A DNA stretch of 48,996 nucleotides, taken from assembly GCF_000164135.1 (NCBI RefSeq), contig NZ_GG770554.1, forward strand, positions 851,495-900,490, in the 5' to 3' direction. The DNA is from Mycobacterium parascrofulaceum ATCC BAA-614. Lineage in GTDB: Bacteria > Actinomycetota > Actinomycetes > Mycobacteriales > Mycobacteriaceae. The position numbers and the translations under genes were made by a program. The notes below the pieces were generated by a model, which did not search any database, was not told the origin of the DNA, and was given only the letters and a program-made list of their open reading frames with translations. Below, piece after piece: positions 24,281 through 34,356 of the stretch (position 1 is its first letter; every line of letters starts with the position of its first letter).

Positions 24281-26128
24281 GTGACCGATACGGACCTGTT
24301 CACGGCTGACGCGAGCACCGACAGCAATGAGGTGTCGAACGCCGTGACCCCAGACACATCCGACGTCAAAACCAATGCCCGGGTTGGCTCTCTGTCCACC
24401 ATGGTGCTTCCCGAACTGCGCGCGCTGGCTAACGAAGTCGGCGTCAAGGGGACGTCGGGCATGCGCAAGAACGAACTCATCGCCGCCATAAAGGAAATCA
24501 GGGGACAGTCCAACGGGACTTCGGCCCCCGCCGAGCCCGAGGGCGGCGGCAAGACCGACACCGCCGGTGCCGAAAAAGCCGAAACGCCGGCCGCCGAGGG
24601 CGAGCACCAGAACGGTTCGACCACCACCGAGGCGCCCCGTCGTGAACGACGCAGCGCCTCCCGCGAGCCCGGATCGGCGCGCGGCGGTGACGAGACGGAC
24701 GGCGAGCGCTCACGCGACCGGGAGGGCGCGGCGACCCGCGAGGACGACACCCGCCAGGGGGGCAAGCGCGACAACCAGGGCGGCGGGCGCGGCCAAGATG
24801 GCGGCAGCGACCAGAGCGGCGACCAGCAGGGCTCGGGCGGCCAGCAGTCGCGTGGCGGCTCGAACCAACAGGACGACGACGGCGAGGGCCGTGGAGGCAG
24901 GCGTGGGCGCCGCTTCCGTGACCGCAGGCGCCGCGGCGAGCGGTCCGGCGACGGGGGCGACACCGAACTCCGCGAGGACGACGTGGTGCAGCCGGTCGCC
25001 GGCATCCTTGACGTCCTCGACAATTACGCGTTCGTCCGTACGTCCGGTTACCTGGCCGGTCCGCATGACGTCTACGTGTCGATGAACATGGTGCGCAAGA
25101 ACGGCCTGCGCCGCGGGGACGCGGTGACCGGCGCGGTCCGCGTGCCGAAGGACGGCGAACAGCCCAACCAGCGTCAGAAGTTCAACCCGCTGGTCCGCCT
25201 GGACAGCGTCAACGGCGGCCCGGTCGAGGACGCGAAGAAGCGGCCCGATTTCTCCAAGCTGACGCCGCTCTACCCCAACCAGCGGCTCCGGCTGGAAACC
25301 ACCCCCGACCGGCTGACCACCCGGGTCATCGACCTGATCATGCCGATCGGTAAGGGCCAGCGCGCGCTGATCGTGTCGCCGCCCAAGGCCGGTAAGACGA
25401 CGATCCTGCAGGACATCGCCAACGCGATCACTCGCAACAACCCGGAATGCCACCTCATGGTCGTGCTCGTCGACGAGCGGCCCGAGGAGGTCACCGACAT
25501 GACGCGCTCCGTCAAGGGCGAGGTCATCGCCTCGACCTTCGACCGGCCGCCGTCGGACCACACGTCGGTCGCCGAGCTGGCCATCGAGCGCGCCAAGCGG
25601 CTCGTCGAGCAGGGCAAGGACGTCGTGGTGCTGCTCGACTCGATCACCCGCCTGGGCCGCGCCTACAACAACGCCTCACCGGCGTCGGGCCGGATCCTCT
25701 CCGGTGGTGTCGACTCCACCGCGCTGTATCCGCCCAAGCGGTTCCTGGGTGCCGCGCGAAACATCGAGGAAGGCGGGTCGCTGACGATCATCGCCACCGC
25801 GATGGTCGAGACCGGATCCACCGGTGACACGGTCATCTTCGAGGAGTTCAAGGGCACCGGTAACGCCGAGCTCAAGCTGGACCGCAAGATCTCCGAACGG
25901 CGGGTCTTCCCGGCGGTCGACGTGAACCCCTCGGGCACCCGCAAGGACGAGCTGCTGCTCTCGCCGGACGAGTTCGCGATCGTGCACAAGCTGCGCCGCG
26001 TGCTGTCGGGTCTGGACTCCCACCAGGCCATCGACCTGCTGATGAGCCAGCTGCGCAAGACGAAGAACAACTACGAGTTCCTGGTTCAGGTGTCCAAGAC
26101 GACGCCGGGATCGATGGACAACGACTAG
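24281..26128 (+). CDS. rho: Transcription termination factor Rho
   Basis: A 615-aa hexameric RNA-dependent ATPase. Residues about 35-75 are the Rho N-terminal helical domain (LPELRALANEVGVKGTSGMRKNELI). About 75-225 is a long acidic then Arg/Gly/Gln-rich insertion typical of high-GC actinobacteria. The RNA-binding OSB fold follows (GILDVLDNYAFVR), then the ATPase with Walker A SPPKAGKTT, Walker B VVVLLDSITRLGRAYN and the Q/R-loop region PSGTRKDELLL. The disordered insertion differs most from M. tuberculosis; the rest is nearly identical by eye. GTG 24281 has a strong SD. Confidence 0.98.
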   Translation: MTDTDLFTADASTDSNEVSNAVTPDTSDVKTNARVGSLSTMVLPELRALANEVGVKGTSGMRKNELIAAIKEIRGQSNGTSAPAEPEGGGKTDTAGAEKAETPAAEGEHQNGSTTTEAPRRERRSASREPGSARGGDETDGERSRDREGAATREDDTRQGGKRDNQGGGRGQDGGSDQSGDQQGSGGQQSRGGSNQQDDDGEGRGGRRGRRFRDRRRRGERSGDGGDTELREDDVVQPVAGILDVLDNYAFVRTSGYLAGPHDVYVSMNMVRKNGLRRGDAVTGAVRVPKDGEQPNQRQKFNPLVRLDSVNGGPVEDAKKRPDFSKLTPLYPNQRLRLETTPDRLTTRVIDLIMPIGKGQRALIVSPPKAGKTTILQDIANAITRNNPECHLMVVLVDERPEEVTDMTRSVKGEVIASTFDRPPSDHTSVAELAIERAKRLVEQGKDVVVLLDSITRLGRAYNNASPASGRILSGGVDSTALYPPKRFLGAARNIEEGGSLTIIATAMVETGSTGDTVIFEEFKGTGNAELKLDRKISERRVFPAVDVNPSGTRKDELLLSPDEFAIVHKLRRVLSGLDSHQAIDLLMSQLRKTKNNYEFLVQVSKTTPGSMDND

Positions 26129-26377
26129 CCGACGGCAGGCAGGTCGGCCACGACACATAAACCATGCACACGACACGCCGGCCGAACCCGCCGTGGTTTA
26201 TGTCTCGCGGTAACCCCGGCCCAACCGCCGCCCTCCCCGGCCCCGGGAATGCCAAGGCGCACCTCGGTGTTTTGGGGAGATAGCGGTTGACCTGGCATAA
26301 TCGACGCTCGACTATCCCCGAACCGGCTCAGGTTCGCCAGGCGCGGGGATCGCGGGCAAACGACGGAAGAGGACAGC
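26129..26377. promoter_or_regulatory. rho-rpmE intergenic with a long inverted repeat
   Basis: ACATAAACCA (26155-26164) and TGGTTTATGT (26194-26203) are a perfect 10-bp inverted repeat around a 29-base loop; neighbouring bases extend the pairing with gaps. It may terminate rho transcripts or bind a regulator. CATAAT at 26296-26301 is a -10-like word for rpmE with no clear -35. GGAAGAGGA precedes the rpmE ATG. Confidence 0.45.
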
Positions 26378-26614
26378 ATGAAAACTGACATTCACCCGGC
26401 CTACGGGGAGACCACCGTGCACTGTGGGTGCGGAAACACCTTCACCACCCGCAGCACCAAGCCCGGCGGCAACATCGTCGTGGAAGTGTGCTCGCAGTGC
26501 CACCCGTTCTACACCGGCAAGCAGAAGATTCTCGACAGCGGCGGCCGGGTGGCCCGGTTCGAGAAGCGTTACGGCAAGCGCAAAGGTGCCGCGGCGGACA
26601 ACACCGACAAGTAG
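26378..26614 (+). CDS. rpmE: 50S ribosomal protein L31 (zinc-binding type)
   Basis: 78 aa. The start [22 protein letters not shown], the later [15 protein letters not shown] and the basic end [13 protein letters not shown] are those of L31. The Cys residues of CGCG and CSQC form the zinc site, so this is the zinc (C+) paralogue used under zinc-replete conditions, not the C- form. ATG 26378 follows GGAAGAGGA. Confidence 0.97.
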   Translation: MKTDIHPAYGETTVHCGCGNTFTTRSTKPGGNIVVEVCSQCHPFYTGKQKILDSGGRVARFEKRYGKRKGAAADNTDK

Positions 26615-26622
26615 CTGCGTTG

Positions 26623-26662
26623 CCGACGCCCGAACTGTGCGAGAGCACAGGCCGGGCGTCGG
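26623..26662 (+). terminator. rpmE terminator
   Basis: A ten-pair stem CCGACGCCCG (26623-26632) / CGGGCGTCGG (26653-26662) encloses an inner six-pair stem CTGTGC-GAGA-GCACAG with a GNRA-type tetraloop. A T-rich stretch TTTGCGTTT follows. It is one of the clearest hairpins in the window. Confidence 0.85.
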
Positions 26663-26713
26663 TTTGCGTTTGCGGCAATGAGACTCGGGGACCAGCGGGG
26701 TAGGAGGTGACAC

Positions 26714-27787
26714 ATGACGCAGCCGGTGCAGACGATTGACGTGCTGCTGGCCGAGCACGCCGAGCTCGAGCAACGGCTGGCGGACCCCGACCTACACAGC
26801 AATCCCGCCGAGGCGCGCAAAGCCGGCCGCCGGTTCGCCCGCCTGGCCCCGATCGTCGCCACCTATCGCAAGCTCGAGTCGGCACGCGGAGACCTCGAGA
26901 CCGCGCGGGAGCTGGCCGCCGACGACGAATCGTTCGCCGACGAGGTGACCGAGCTTGCAGCGCGGGTGGCCGAACTGGACACCCAATTGACCGACATGCT
27001 GGCGCCGCGCGACCCGCATGACGCCGACGACATCGTGCTCGAAGTCAAATCCGGTGAGGGCGGCGAGGAGTCGGCCTTGTTCGCGGCCGACCTGGCCAGG
27101 ATGTACATCCGCTACGCCGAGCGGCACGGCTGGAACGTCACCGTCCTGGACGAGACCACGTCGGACCTCGGTGGCTACAAGGACGCGACGCTGTCCATCG
27201 CCAGCAAGGGCGACTCCGCCGACGGGGTGTGGTCCCGGATGAAGTTCGAGGGTGGGGTACACCGTGTGCAGCGCGTCCCGGTGACCGAATCCCAGGGCCG
27301 GGTGCACACTTCGGCGGCGGGTGTGCTCGTTTATCCCGAACCCGAGGAGGTGGGCGAGGTGCACATCGACGAGTCGGATCTGCGCATCGACGTCTACCGA
27401 TCGTCCGGCAAGGGCGGACAGGGTGTGAACACCACCGACTCGGCGGTGCGGATCACGCACCTGCCCACGGGGATCGTGGTCACCTGCCAGAACGAGCGTT
27501 CACAGCTGCAGAACAAGGCGCGTGCGCTGCAGGTATTGGCCGCCCGCCTGCAGGCAATGGCCGAAGAACAGGCGCTGGCCGATGCGTCCGCGGACCGGGC
27601 CAGCCAGATCCGGACCGTGGACCGCAGCGAACGCATTCGCACCTACAACTTTCCGGAGAACCGGATCACCGACCACCGGATCGGTTACAAGGCACACAAT
27701 CTCGATCAAGTGCTCGACGGCGACCTCGACGCGATGTTCGACGCGCTCGGTGCCGCCGACAAGCAAGCCCGGTTGCAACAGGCATGA
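26714..27787 (+). CDS. prfA: Peptide chain release factor 1
   Basis: 357 aa. It releases peptides at UAA and UAG. The GGQ loop is present in [21 protein letters not shown], and the stop-codon-reading tripeptide is PVT (in [18 protein letters not shown]), the actinobacterial variant of PxT. Gln of GGQ is the substrate of PrmC, encoded by the next gene, whose ATG overlaps the prfA stop (ATGA). GTAGGAGGTGA precedes ATG 26714. Confidence 0.98.
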   Translation: MTQPVQTIDVLLAEHAELEQRLADPDLHSNPAEARKAGRRFARLAPIVATYRKLESARGDLETARELAADDESFADEVTELAARVAELDTQLTDMLAPRDPHDADDIVLEVKSGEGGEESALFAADLARMYIRYAERHGWNVTVLDETTSDLGGYKDATLSIASKGDSADGVWSRMKFEGGVHRVQRVPVTESQGRVHTSAAGVLVYPEPEEVGEVHIDESDLRIDVYRSSGKGGQGVNTTDSAVRITHLPTGIVVTCQNERSQLQNKARALQVLAARLQAMAEEQALADASADRASQIRTVDRSERIRTYNFPENRITDHRIGYKAHNLDQVLDGDLDAMFDALGAADKQARLQQA

Positions 27788-28632
27788 CCCTCCTACGGCG
27801 CGCGATCGACTCCGCTGCGGCGACGCTCGCCGAGGCGGGGATCGACTCCGCGCGCTGGGACGCCGAAGAGCTGGCCGCGCACGTGACCGGGACCGAGCGC
27901 GGGCGGCTCACCCTGCTCGAGTCGCCCGGTGAGGATTTCCTCGACCGGTACCGTGACGTCGTCGCCGCGCGGTCCCGGCGGGTGCCGTTGCAGCATCTCA
28001 CCGGCACGGCCGCATTCGGACCGGTGAGTCTGCACGTCGGCCCCGGCGTTTTCGTCCCCCGCCCGGAGACCGAAGCGCTGTTGGCGTGGGTGACCGCGCA
28101 GCCCCTCCCGGCGCGGCCCGTCATCGTCGACCTGTGTACCGGCTCCGGTGCGCTGGCCGTGGCTCTGGCCCACGAATACCCCGCCGCGCGAATCGTCGCC
28201 ATCGATGTGTCGGCGTCGGCCCTCGGGTACGCGCGGCGCAACGCGGCGGGCACCGCCGTCGAACTCGTGCAGGCCGACGTCGCCGAACCCGGGCTGCTGG
28301 CCGAACTGGACGGTGGCGTCGACGCGGTGGTGGCCAACCCGCCCTATGTCCCCGACGCGGCCGTCGTGGAAACCGAAGTCGCCCAGCATGATCCACGCCG
28401 CGCGGTGTTCGGTGGACCGGACGGGATGGCCGTGATCGCGCCCGTCGTCGAGCTGGCCGCACGCTGGCTGCGCCCGGGTGGCGTGTTCGCCGTCGAACAC
28501 GACGACACCACGGCCGCTCGGACGGTCGAAATGGTCACGGGCGCGGGGTGTTTCGACGACGTCGAGGCGCGCCTCGACCTGACCGGCCGGCCCAGATTCG
28601 TGACCGCCCGCAAAAAGGGCGGCACCAAGTGA
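27784..28632 (+). CDS. prmC: Release factor glutamine methyltransferase
   Basis: A 282-aa SAM-dependent N5-glutamine methyltransferase that modifies the GGQ of RF1/RF2. It has [21 protein letters not shown] (SAM site) and the catalytic NPPY ([13 protein letters not shown]). The start is coupled to prfA, its substrate gene. The helical N-terminal domain ([21 protein letters not shown]) is intact. Often misnamed hemK. Confidence 0.96.
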   Translation: MTLLRRAIDSAAATLAEAGIDSARWDAEELAAHVTGTERGRLTLLESPGEDFLDRYRDVVAARSRRVPLQHLTGTAAFGPVSLHVGPGVFVPRPETEALLAWVTAQPLPARPVIVDLCTGSGALAVALAHEYPAARIVAIDVSASALGYARRNAAGTAVELVQADVAEPGLLAELDGGVDAVVANPPYVPDAAVVETEVAQHDPRRAVFGGPDGMAVIAPVVELAARWLRPGGVFAVEHDDTTAARTVEMVTGAGCFDDVEARLDLTGRPRFVTARKKGGTK

Positions 28633-28701
28633 CTCGCGTCGCGACGATGCAGAGGGGGTACCGCCCGCTTGCGGGGGACGTAGCGATGAGGAGTGGCGCA
28701 G

Positions 28702-29361
28702 ATGACTGAGGTCTTCGACTGCGCCGACCCCGGGCAGCGTTCGCGCGGGATCGCCGCGGCGGCAGGAGCGCTCAAGGGCGGCCGGCTGGTCGTCATGCCG
28801 ACCGACACCGTCTACGGCATCGGCGCCGACGCGTTCAACAGCGCCGCGGTGACCGCGCTGCTGTCGGCGAAGGGGCGGGGCCGGGACATGCCGGTCGGCG
28901 TGCTGGTCGGCTCCTGGCACACCATTGAGGGCCTGGTGTACACCATGCCGGGCGGGGCCCGCGACCTGATCCGCGCGTTCTGGCCCGGCGCGTTGAGTCT
29001 CGTGGTGACACAGGCGCCGTCGCTGCAATGGGACCTCGGCGACGCGCGCGGCACGGTGATGCTGCGGATGCCGCTGCACCCGGTGGCCATCGAACTGCTG
29101 CGCGAAGTGGGGCCCATGGCGGTATCCAGCGCGAACGTCTCCGGCCGCCCGGCCGCGGTGGATGCCGCCGAGGCGCGAGACCAACTCGGCGAGCTCGTCG
29201 ACGTCTATCTCGACGCGGGAACGGCCCAGCAGCAGGCCGCTTCCACGATCGTCGACCTGACCGGCCCCGCCCCGCGCATCCTGCGGCCCGGGCCGGTGAG
29301 CGCCGAACGGATCGCCGAGGTGCTCGGCGTCGACGCCGAAAGCCTGACCGCCCAGGGCTAA
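28702..29361 (+). CDS. Sua5/YciO/YrdC threonylcarbamoyl-AMP synthase-like protein
   Basis: 219 aa. The YrdC fold shows VVMPTDTVYGIGADAF, the KGRGRDMPVGVLVGS loop, FWPGALSLVV and PMAVSSANVSG. Family members make threonylcarbamoyl-AMP from threonine, bicarbonate and ATP for tRNA t6A37. Equivalent to Rv1301. ATG 28702 is favoured because the M. tuberculosis protein starts with MTE and GAGGAGTG precedes; a GTG nine bases earlier is also in frame. Confidence 0.92.
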   Translation: MTEVFDCADPGQRSRGIAAAAGALKGGRLVVMPTDTVYGIGADAFNSAAVTALLSAKGRGRDMPVGVLVGSWHTIEGLVYTMPGGARDLIRAFWPGALSLVVTQAPSLQWDLGDARGTVMLRMPLHPVAIELLREVGPMAVSSANVSGRPAAVDAAEARDQLGELVDVYLDAGTAQQQAASTIVDLTGPAPRILRPGPVSAERIAEVLGVDAESLTAQG

Positions 29362-29390
29362 CCGGCGCGGGTTCCCTGGTTGCCAGGTTG

Positions 29391-30608
29391 GTGCAGTACG
29401 GTCTCGACGTGTCCAGCGCCCCGGTCAGCCTCGCCAGCGGTTTGCTCGCCCTGGCCGACCGCGGTGCCGGTGTCCCGCTGCGCGAGCTCGCGCTCGTCGG
29501 GCTGACCGCCGCCATCATCACCTACTTCGCGACGGGGCCGGTGCGGGTGCTGGCCACCCGGCTGGGCGCGGTGGCCTATCCGCGGGAGCGCGACGTCCAC
29601 GTGACCCCGACTCCGCGCATGGGCGGGCTGGCGATGTTTCTCGGCGTCGTCTCGGCGGTCTTCCTGGCGTCCCAGCTCCCGGCGCTCACGCGCGGGTTCG
29701 TCTACTCGACCGGCATGCCCGCTGTGCTGGTGGCCGGCGCGGTGATCATGGGCATCGGCCTCATCGACGATCGGTGGGGGCTCGACGCCCTGACGAAATT
29801 CGCCGGGCAGATCACCGCGGCCAGCGTGCTGGTCACCATGGGCGTGGCCTGGAGCGTCCTCTACATCCCGATCGGCGGCGTCGGCACCATCGTGCTCGAT
29901 CAGGCCTCGTCGATCCTGCTCACCCTGGCGCTGACCGTGTCCATCGTCAACGCGATGAACTTCGTCGACGGGCTCGACGGCCTGGCCGCCGGGCTCGGGC
30001 TGATCACCGCACTGGCGATCTGCATGTTCTCGGTCGGCCTGCTGCGCGACCACGGCGGCGACGTCCTCTTCTATCCGCCCGCCGTGATCTCCGTGGTGCT
30101 CGCCGGGGCCTGCCTGGGCTTCCTGCCGCACAACTTCCACCGCGCCAAGATCTTCATGGGCGACTCCGGCTCGATGCTGATCGGCCTGATGCTCGCCGCG
30201 GCGTCCACCACGGCCGCCGGCCCCGTCTCGCAGAACGCCTACGGTGCGCGCGACGTGTTCGCGCTGTTATCGCCGTTCCTGCTGGTGGTGGCGGTCATGT
30301 TCGTGCCGATGCTGGATTTGCTGCTGGCGATCGTGCGCCGCACCCGCGCCGGCCGCAGCGCGTTCAGCCCCGACAAGATGCACCTGCACCACCGGTTGCT
30401 GCAGATCGGTCATTCGCACCGCCGCGTGGTTTTGCTGATCTACCTGTGGGTGGGCATCGTCGCGTTCGGCGCCGCCAGCACCATCTTCTTCAATCCCCGC
30501 GACACCGCCGCGGTGATGCTCGGCGCCATCGTGGTCGCCGGCGTCGCGACCGCGATCCCCCTCATGCGCCGCCGCGACGAGTACGACGACGAGGACTACG
30601 ACAGCTAG
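29391..30608 (+). CDS. wecA: Decaprenyl-phosphate GlcNAc-1-phosphate transferase (WecA/Rfe)
   Basis: A 405-aa polytopic membrane enzyme with about eleven hydrophobic segments that starts the arabinogalactan linker unit. Family motifs: TPRMGGLAMF, GLIDDRWGLD (DDxxD Mg site), NAMNFVDGLDGLAAG, FMGDSGSM and the cytoplasmic HLHHRLLQIGHSHR. Start GTG 29391 matches the M. tuberculosis protein; TTG 29388 is also possible. The C-terminus is short and acidic (RRRDEYDDEDYDS). Confidence 0.94.
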   Translation: MQYGLDVSSAPVSLASGLLALADRGAGVPLRELALVGLTAAIITYFATGPVRVLATRLGAVAYPRERDVHVTPTPRMGGLAMFLGVVSAVFLASQLPALTRGFVYSTGMPAVLVAGAVIMGIGLIDDRWGLDALTKFAGQITAASVLVTMGVAWSVLYIPIGGVGTIVLDQASSILLTLALTVSIVNAMNFVDGLDGLAAGLGLITALAICMFSVGLLRDHGGDVLFYPPAVISVVLAGACLGFLPHNFHRAKIFMGDSGSMLIGLMLAAASTTAAGPVSQNAYGARDVFALLSPFLLVVAVMFVPMLDLLLAIVRRTRAGRSAFSPDKMHLHHRLLQIGHSHRRVVLLIYLWVGIVAFGAASTIFFNPRDTAAVMLGAIVVAGVATAIPLMRRRDEYDDEDYDS

Positions 30609-30826
30609 TAGTAGTGGTGTCGCCGGTGTGGTACGGTGCAGGTAGAACCCCAAAAAGCCGCACAGATTGCCGGTCCGTCGGACGCAGATCCGATCGGGTC
30701 GGCGGGGGACTCGCGTCGGGAGATACCCCTTGGGCGATTCCGCTGTGACGTGCGATACGCTCGGCGGGCCACCGATCAGTCGGTCGGGGGATTCCCGCTC
30801 CACCAACTTGGGATTGAGGTGCTGCA
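30609..30826 (+). promoter_or_regulatory. Leader region of the ATP synthase operon
   Basis: 218 bp without a convincing gene. A TANNNT -10-like word TACGCT is at 30756-30761 but lacks a well-spaced -35. The main operon promoter is expected here because wecA ends upstream and the atp genes run without gaps downstream. I see no strong hairpin. Confidence 0.3.
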
Positions 30827-31327
30827 GTGACGACACCAGCGCAGGACGCGCCGTTGGTGTTTCCCTCTGTTGCGTTCCGCCCAGTCCGCCTGTTCGTCGT
30901 CAGCATTGCCGTGACTGCGGTGGCAGTCGCCGTCGCCGGCTGGGCCGGTCACCTGATGGTCGGGGTGTTCTTCGGCGTCGGGTTGCTGCTCGGTTTGCTC
31001 AACGCGCTTCTCGTGCGTCGTTCGGTCGCGTCGATCACCGCCAAAGAGCACCCGATGAAGAGCTCGATGGCGCTGAATTCCGCCACCCGGCTGGCCATCA
31101 TCACGGTGGTCGGGCTGATCATCGCCTACATCTTCCGGCCCTCCGGGCTGGGCGTCGTGTTCGGATTGGCCCTCTTCCAGATCTTGCTGGTGGCATCGAC
31201 GGCGCTCCCGGTGTGGAAGAAGCTGCGCGCCGGTGACTGGGCGGAGGCCCACCCCTCGGACGGTTCCGCGGGCGGCGTGATCGCGGGATCCGAAGGAACG
31301 GAAGGAAGAAACGGCAGCGATGACTGA
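30827..31327 (+). CDS. AtpI-like membrane protein (Rv1303 type)
   Basis: A 166-aa protein with about four hydrophobic segments ([67 protein letters not shown]). It is the first gene of the atp operon, equivalent to M. tuberculosis Rv1303. AtpI-like proteins help assemble the c-ring in other bacteria. GTG 30827; its end overlaps atpB by eight bases. Confidence 0.85.
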   Translation: MTTPAQDAPLVFPSVAFRPVRLFVVSIAVTAVAVAVAGWAGHLMVGVFFGVGLLLGLLNALLVRRSVASITAKEHPMKSSMALNSATRLAIITVVGLIIAYIFRPSGLGVVFGLALFQILLVASTALPVWKKLRAGDWAEAHPSDGSAGGVIAGSEGTEGRNGSDD

Positions 31328-32070
31328 GACGACGTTCCTGGCCGAATCCGCGATCGAGGTCGGCGAACACCACCACGCCACCTGGCTTGGGATGACCGTC
31401 AACACGGACACGATCCTGTCCACCGGGATCGCCGCCGTGATCGTGCTCGCCCTGGCGTTTTTCCTGCGCGCGAAGATCACCTCCACCGGCGTCCCCAGCG
31501 GCGTCCAGTTGTTCTGGGAAGCCATCACCGTCCAGATGCGCGATCAGATCGAGGGTGCGATCGGGATGCGGATAGCGCCGTTCGTGTTGCCGCTGGCCGT
31601 CACCATCTTCGTGTTCATCCTGATCTCCAACTGGCTGTCGGTGCTGCCGCTGCAATACACCGATAAATCCGGGCACACCACCGAGCTGCTGAAATCGGCT
31701 GCGGCGGACATCAATTACGTCCTGGCGCTGGCCCTGTTCGTGTTCGTCTGCTATCACGTGGCCGGCATCTGGCGCCGCGGGATCGTCGGCCATCCGCTCG
31801 CCGTCCTCAAGGGCCACGTGGCGTTCCTGGCGCCGATCAACCTCGTCGAAGAGCTCGCGAAGCCGATTTCGTTGTCGCTCCGACTTTTCGGCAACATCTT
31901 CGCCGGCGGCATCCTGGTCGCGCTGATCGCGCTCTTCCCGCCGTACATCATGTGGGCGCCCAACGCGATCTGGAAGGCCTTCGACCTGTTCGTCGGGGCG
32001 ATCCAGGCCTTCATCTTCGCGATCCTGACCATCCTCTACTTCAGTCAAGCGATGGAGATCGAGGAACACC

Positions 32071-32078
<8 letters not shown>
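31320..32078 (+). CDS. atpB: ATP synthase subunit a
   Basis: 252 aa, membrane proton-channel subunit. The essential stator arginine lies in [17 protein letters not shown] near residue 185, and five to six hydrophobic segments follow the usual pattern. The overlap with the upstream gene (31320-31327) implies coupled translation. It works with the c-ring (atpE) and the b/delta stalk genes that follow. Confidence 0.97.
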
Positions 32079-32411
<333 letters not shown>

Positions 32412-32420
32412 CTCGTCGTG

Positions 32421-32954
32421 ATGGGTGACGCGAGCCTGAACGTTCTGGCATCCGGCCAGGTGGTGGCGGAGGGAGGCAACAACTTCCTCGTCCCCAACGG
32501 CACCTTCTTCTTCGTGCTGGCGATCTTTTTGATCGTGCTGGCCGTCATCGGCACGTTTGTCGTGCCGCCGGTCATGCGGGTGTTGCGCGAGCGTGACGCC
32601 ATGGTCGCCAAGACGGCTGCCGACAACAAGAAGGCCGCCGAGCAGTTCGACGCCGCCAAGGCCGACTACGAAGAAGCCCTGACGGAGGCCCGGGTTCAGG
32701 CGTCGTCGCTGCGCGACAACGCCCGCGCCGAAGGCCGTAAGGTGGTCGAAGACGCGCGCGCCCGTGCCGAGCAACAGGTGATGTCGACGTTGCAAATGGC
32801 CTCCGAGCAACTGAAGCGGGAGAGAGACGCCGTGGAACTGGATCTGCGCGCCAACGTGGCGGCCATGTCGGCGACGCTGGCCAGCCGGATCCTCGGGGTC
32901 GAGGTGGCGCCGGCCACCGCTGCCACGTCCGCAACCGGGAAATCTGGACGGTAA
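32421..32954 (+). CDS. atpF: ATP synthase subunit b
   Basis: 177 aa. One N-terminal transmembrane helix ([21 protein letters not shown], residues about 27-48), then a long charged coiled coil forming half of the peripheral stalk. ATG 32421 fits the M. tuberculosis start; a GTG directly before it is also in frame. It pairs with the b-like domain of the next gene product. Confidence 0.95.
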   Translation: MGDASLNVLASGQVVAEGGNNFLVPNGTFFFVLAIFLIVLAVIGTFVVPPVMRVLRERDAMVAKTAADNKKAAEQFDAAKADYEEALTEARVQASSLRDNARAEGRKVVEDARARAEQQVMSTLQMASEQLKRERDAVELDLRANVAAMSATLASRILGVEVAPATAATSATGKSGR

Positions 32955-32960
32955 TCGCGC

Positions 32961-34301
32961 ATGTCGACTTTCATCGGGCAGTTGATCGGTTTCGCGGCCA
33001 TCGTGTTCCTGGTCGTGCGGTACGTCGTGCCGCCGGTGCGTCGTCTGATGACCGCTCGTCAAGAAACCGTGCGCCAACAGTTGAAAGACTCTGCGGCCGC
33101 GGCAGATCGGTTGAGCGAGTCGACGACCGCCCACAGCAAGGCGGTCGAATCCGCCAAGACGGAAGCCGAAAGGCTCGTCGAAGAGGCCCAGACCGACGCG
33201 GGCCGGATCACCGAACAGTTCCGGACCCAGGCCGAAGTCGAGGCCGAGCGCATGACCACACAGGGTGGCCGCCAGGTCGACCTGCTGCGCACCCAGTTGA
33301 GCCGACAGCTGCGCCTCGAACTCGGTCACGAGGCGGTGCGCCAGGCGGGCGAGTTGGTGCGTAACTACGTCGCCGACCCGGGGCAGCAGTCCGCCACCGT
33401 GGACCGGTTCCTGGACGATCTCGAAGCGATGGCCCCGGCGCCATCCGAGGTCCAGTATCCGCTTCTGACGAAGATGCGCTCCGCCAGCCGCCGGGCGGTC
33501 GTCAGCCTGGTGGAGCGGTTCGGTGACATCGCCAAAGACCTTGACAACAAGACGCTTTCCGCCGTGTCGAGCGAGCTCGTCTCGGTAGCCGAAATGCTGG
33601 ACCGCGAGATCGTCGTCACCCGCTATCTGACGGTGCCCGCCGAGGACGCGACGCCGCGGGTCCGGTTGATCGAGCGGCTGGTCTCCGGCAAGGTCGCCGA
33701 CGCCACGCTCGACGTCCTGCGATTGGCCGTGTCGGAGCGTTGGTCGGCCAACTCCGATTTGTCGGCCGCCATCGAGCACATTTCGCGACAGGCGCTGCTC
33801 GAGGTCGCCGAGCGGGAGAACAAGGTCGACGACGTCGAAGACCAGTTGTTCCGGTTCTCTCGGATCTTGGACACACAGCCACGGCTCGCCATCCTGTTGG
33901 GTGACTACGCGGTGCCCGTGGAGGGCCGGATCAACCTGCTGCGCAAGGTGCTTGACAGCGCAACCGGCAGTGTCGACCCGATTGTGATGTCGCTGCTGAC
34001 GCAGACCGTCCGGCTGCTCAGGGGCGAGTCGGCCGAGGAGGCGATCCAGTTCTTGGTGGAGGTTGCGGTCGCGCGCCGGGGTGAGATCGTCGCGCAGGTC
34101 GCCGCCGCGGCCGATCTCAGCGACGCCCAGCGGTCTCGCCTCACCGAGGTGCTCGGCCGGATCTATGGGCATCCGGTGACGGTGCAGCTGCAGATTTCCC
34201 AGGAGCTGCTGGGCGGCTTGCTCATCTCCGTGGCCGACGAAGTGATTGACGGGACACTCGCTTCTCGCCTCGCCGCCGCCCAGGCGCAATTGCCCGACTG
34301 A
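32961..34301 (+). CDS. atpH: ATP synthase fused b'-delta subunit
   Basis: 446 aa, the mycobacterial fusion. Residues 1-25 are a membrane helix ([21 protein letters not shown]), about 26-165 a b'-type coiled coil, and about 270-446 the delta domain that caps F1, ending [20 protein letters not shown]. The middle stretch is a helical linker found only in actinobacterial fusions. ATG 32961, seven bases after atpF. Normal structure for the genus. Confidence 0.96.
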   Translation: MSTFIGQLIGFAAIVFLVVRYVVPPVRRLMTARQETVRQQLKDSAAAADRLSESTTAHSKAVESAKTEAERLVEEAQTDAGRITEQFRTQAEVEAERMTTQGGRQVDLLRTQLSRQLRLELGHEAVRQAGELVRNYVADPGQQSATVDRFLDDLEAMAPAPSEVQYPLLTKMRSASRRAVVSLVERFGDIAKDLDNKTLSAVSSELVSVAEMLDREIVVTRYLTVPAEDATPRVRLIERLVSGKVADATLDVLRLAVSERWSANSDLSAAIEHISRQALLEVAERENKVDDVEDQLFRFSRILDTQPRLAILLGDYAVPVEGRINLLRKVLDSATGSVDPIVMSLLTQTVRLLRGESAEEAIQFLVEVAVARRGEIVAQVAAAADLSDAQRSRLTEVLGRIYGHPVTVQLQISQELLGGLLISVADEVIDGTLASRLAAAQAQLPD

Positions 34302-34356
34302 CACCAACCACTCACAACCACACGCGAACCAAGATCAAGTAGGAAGACGAAAAGCC

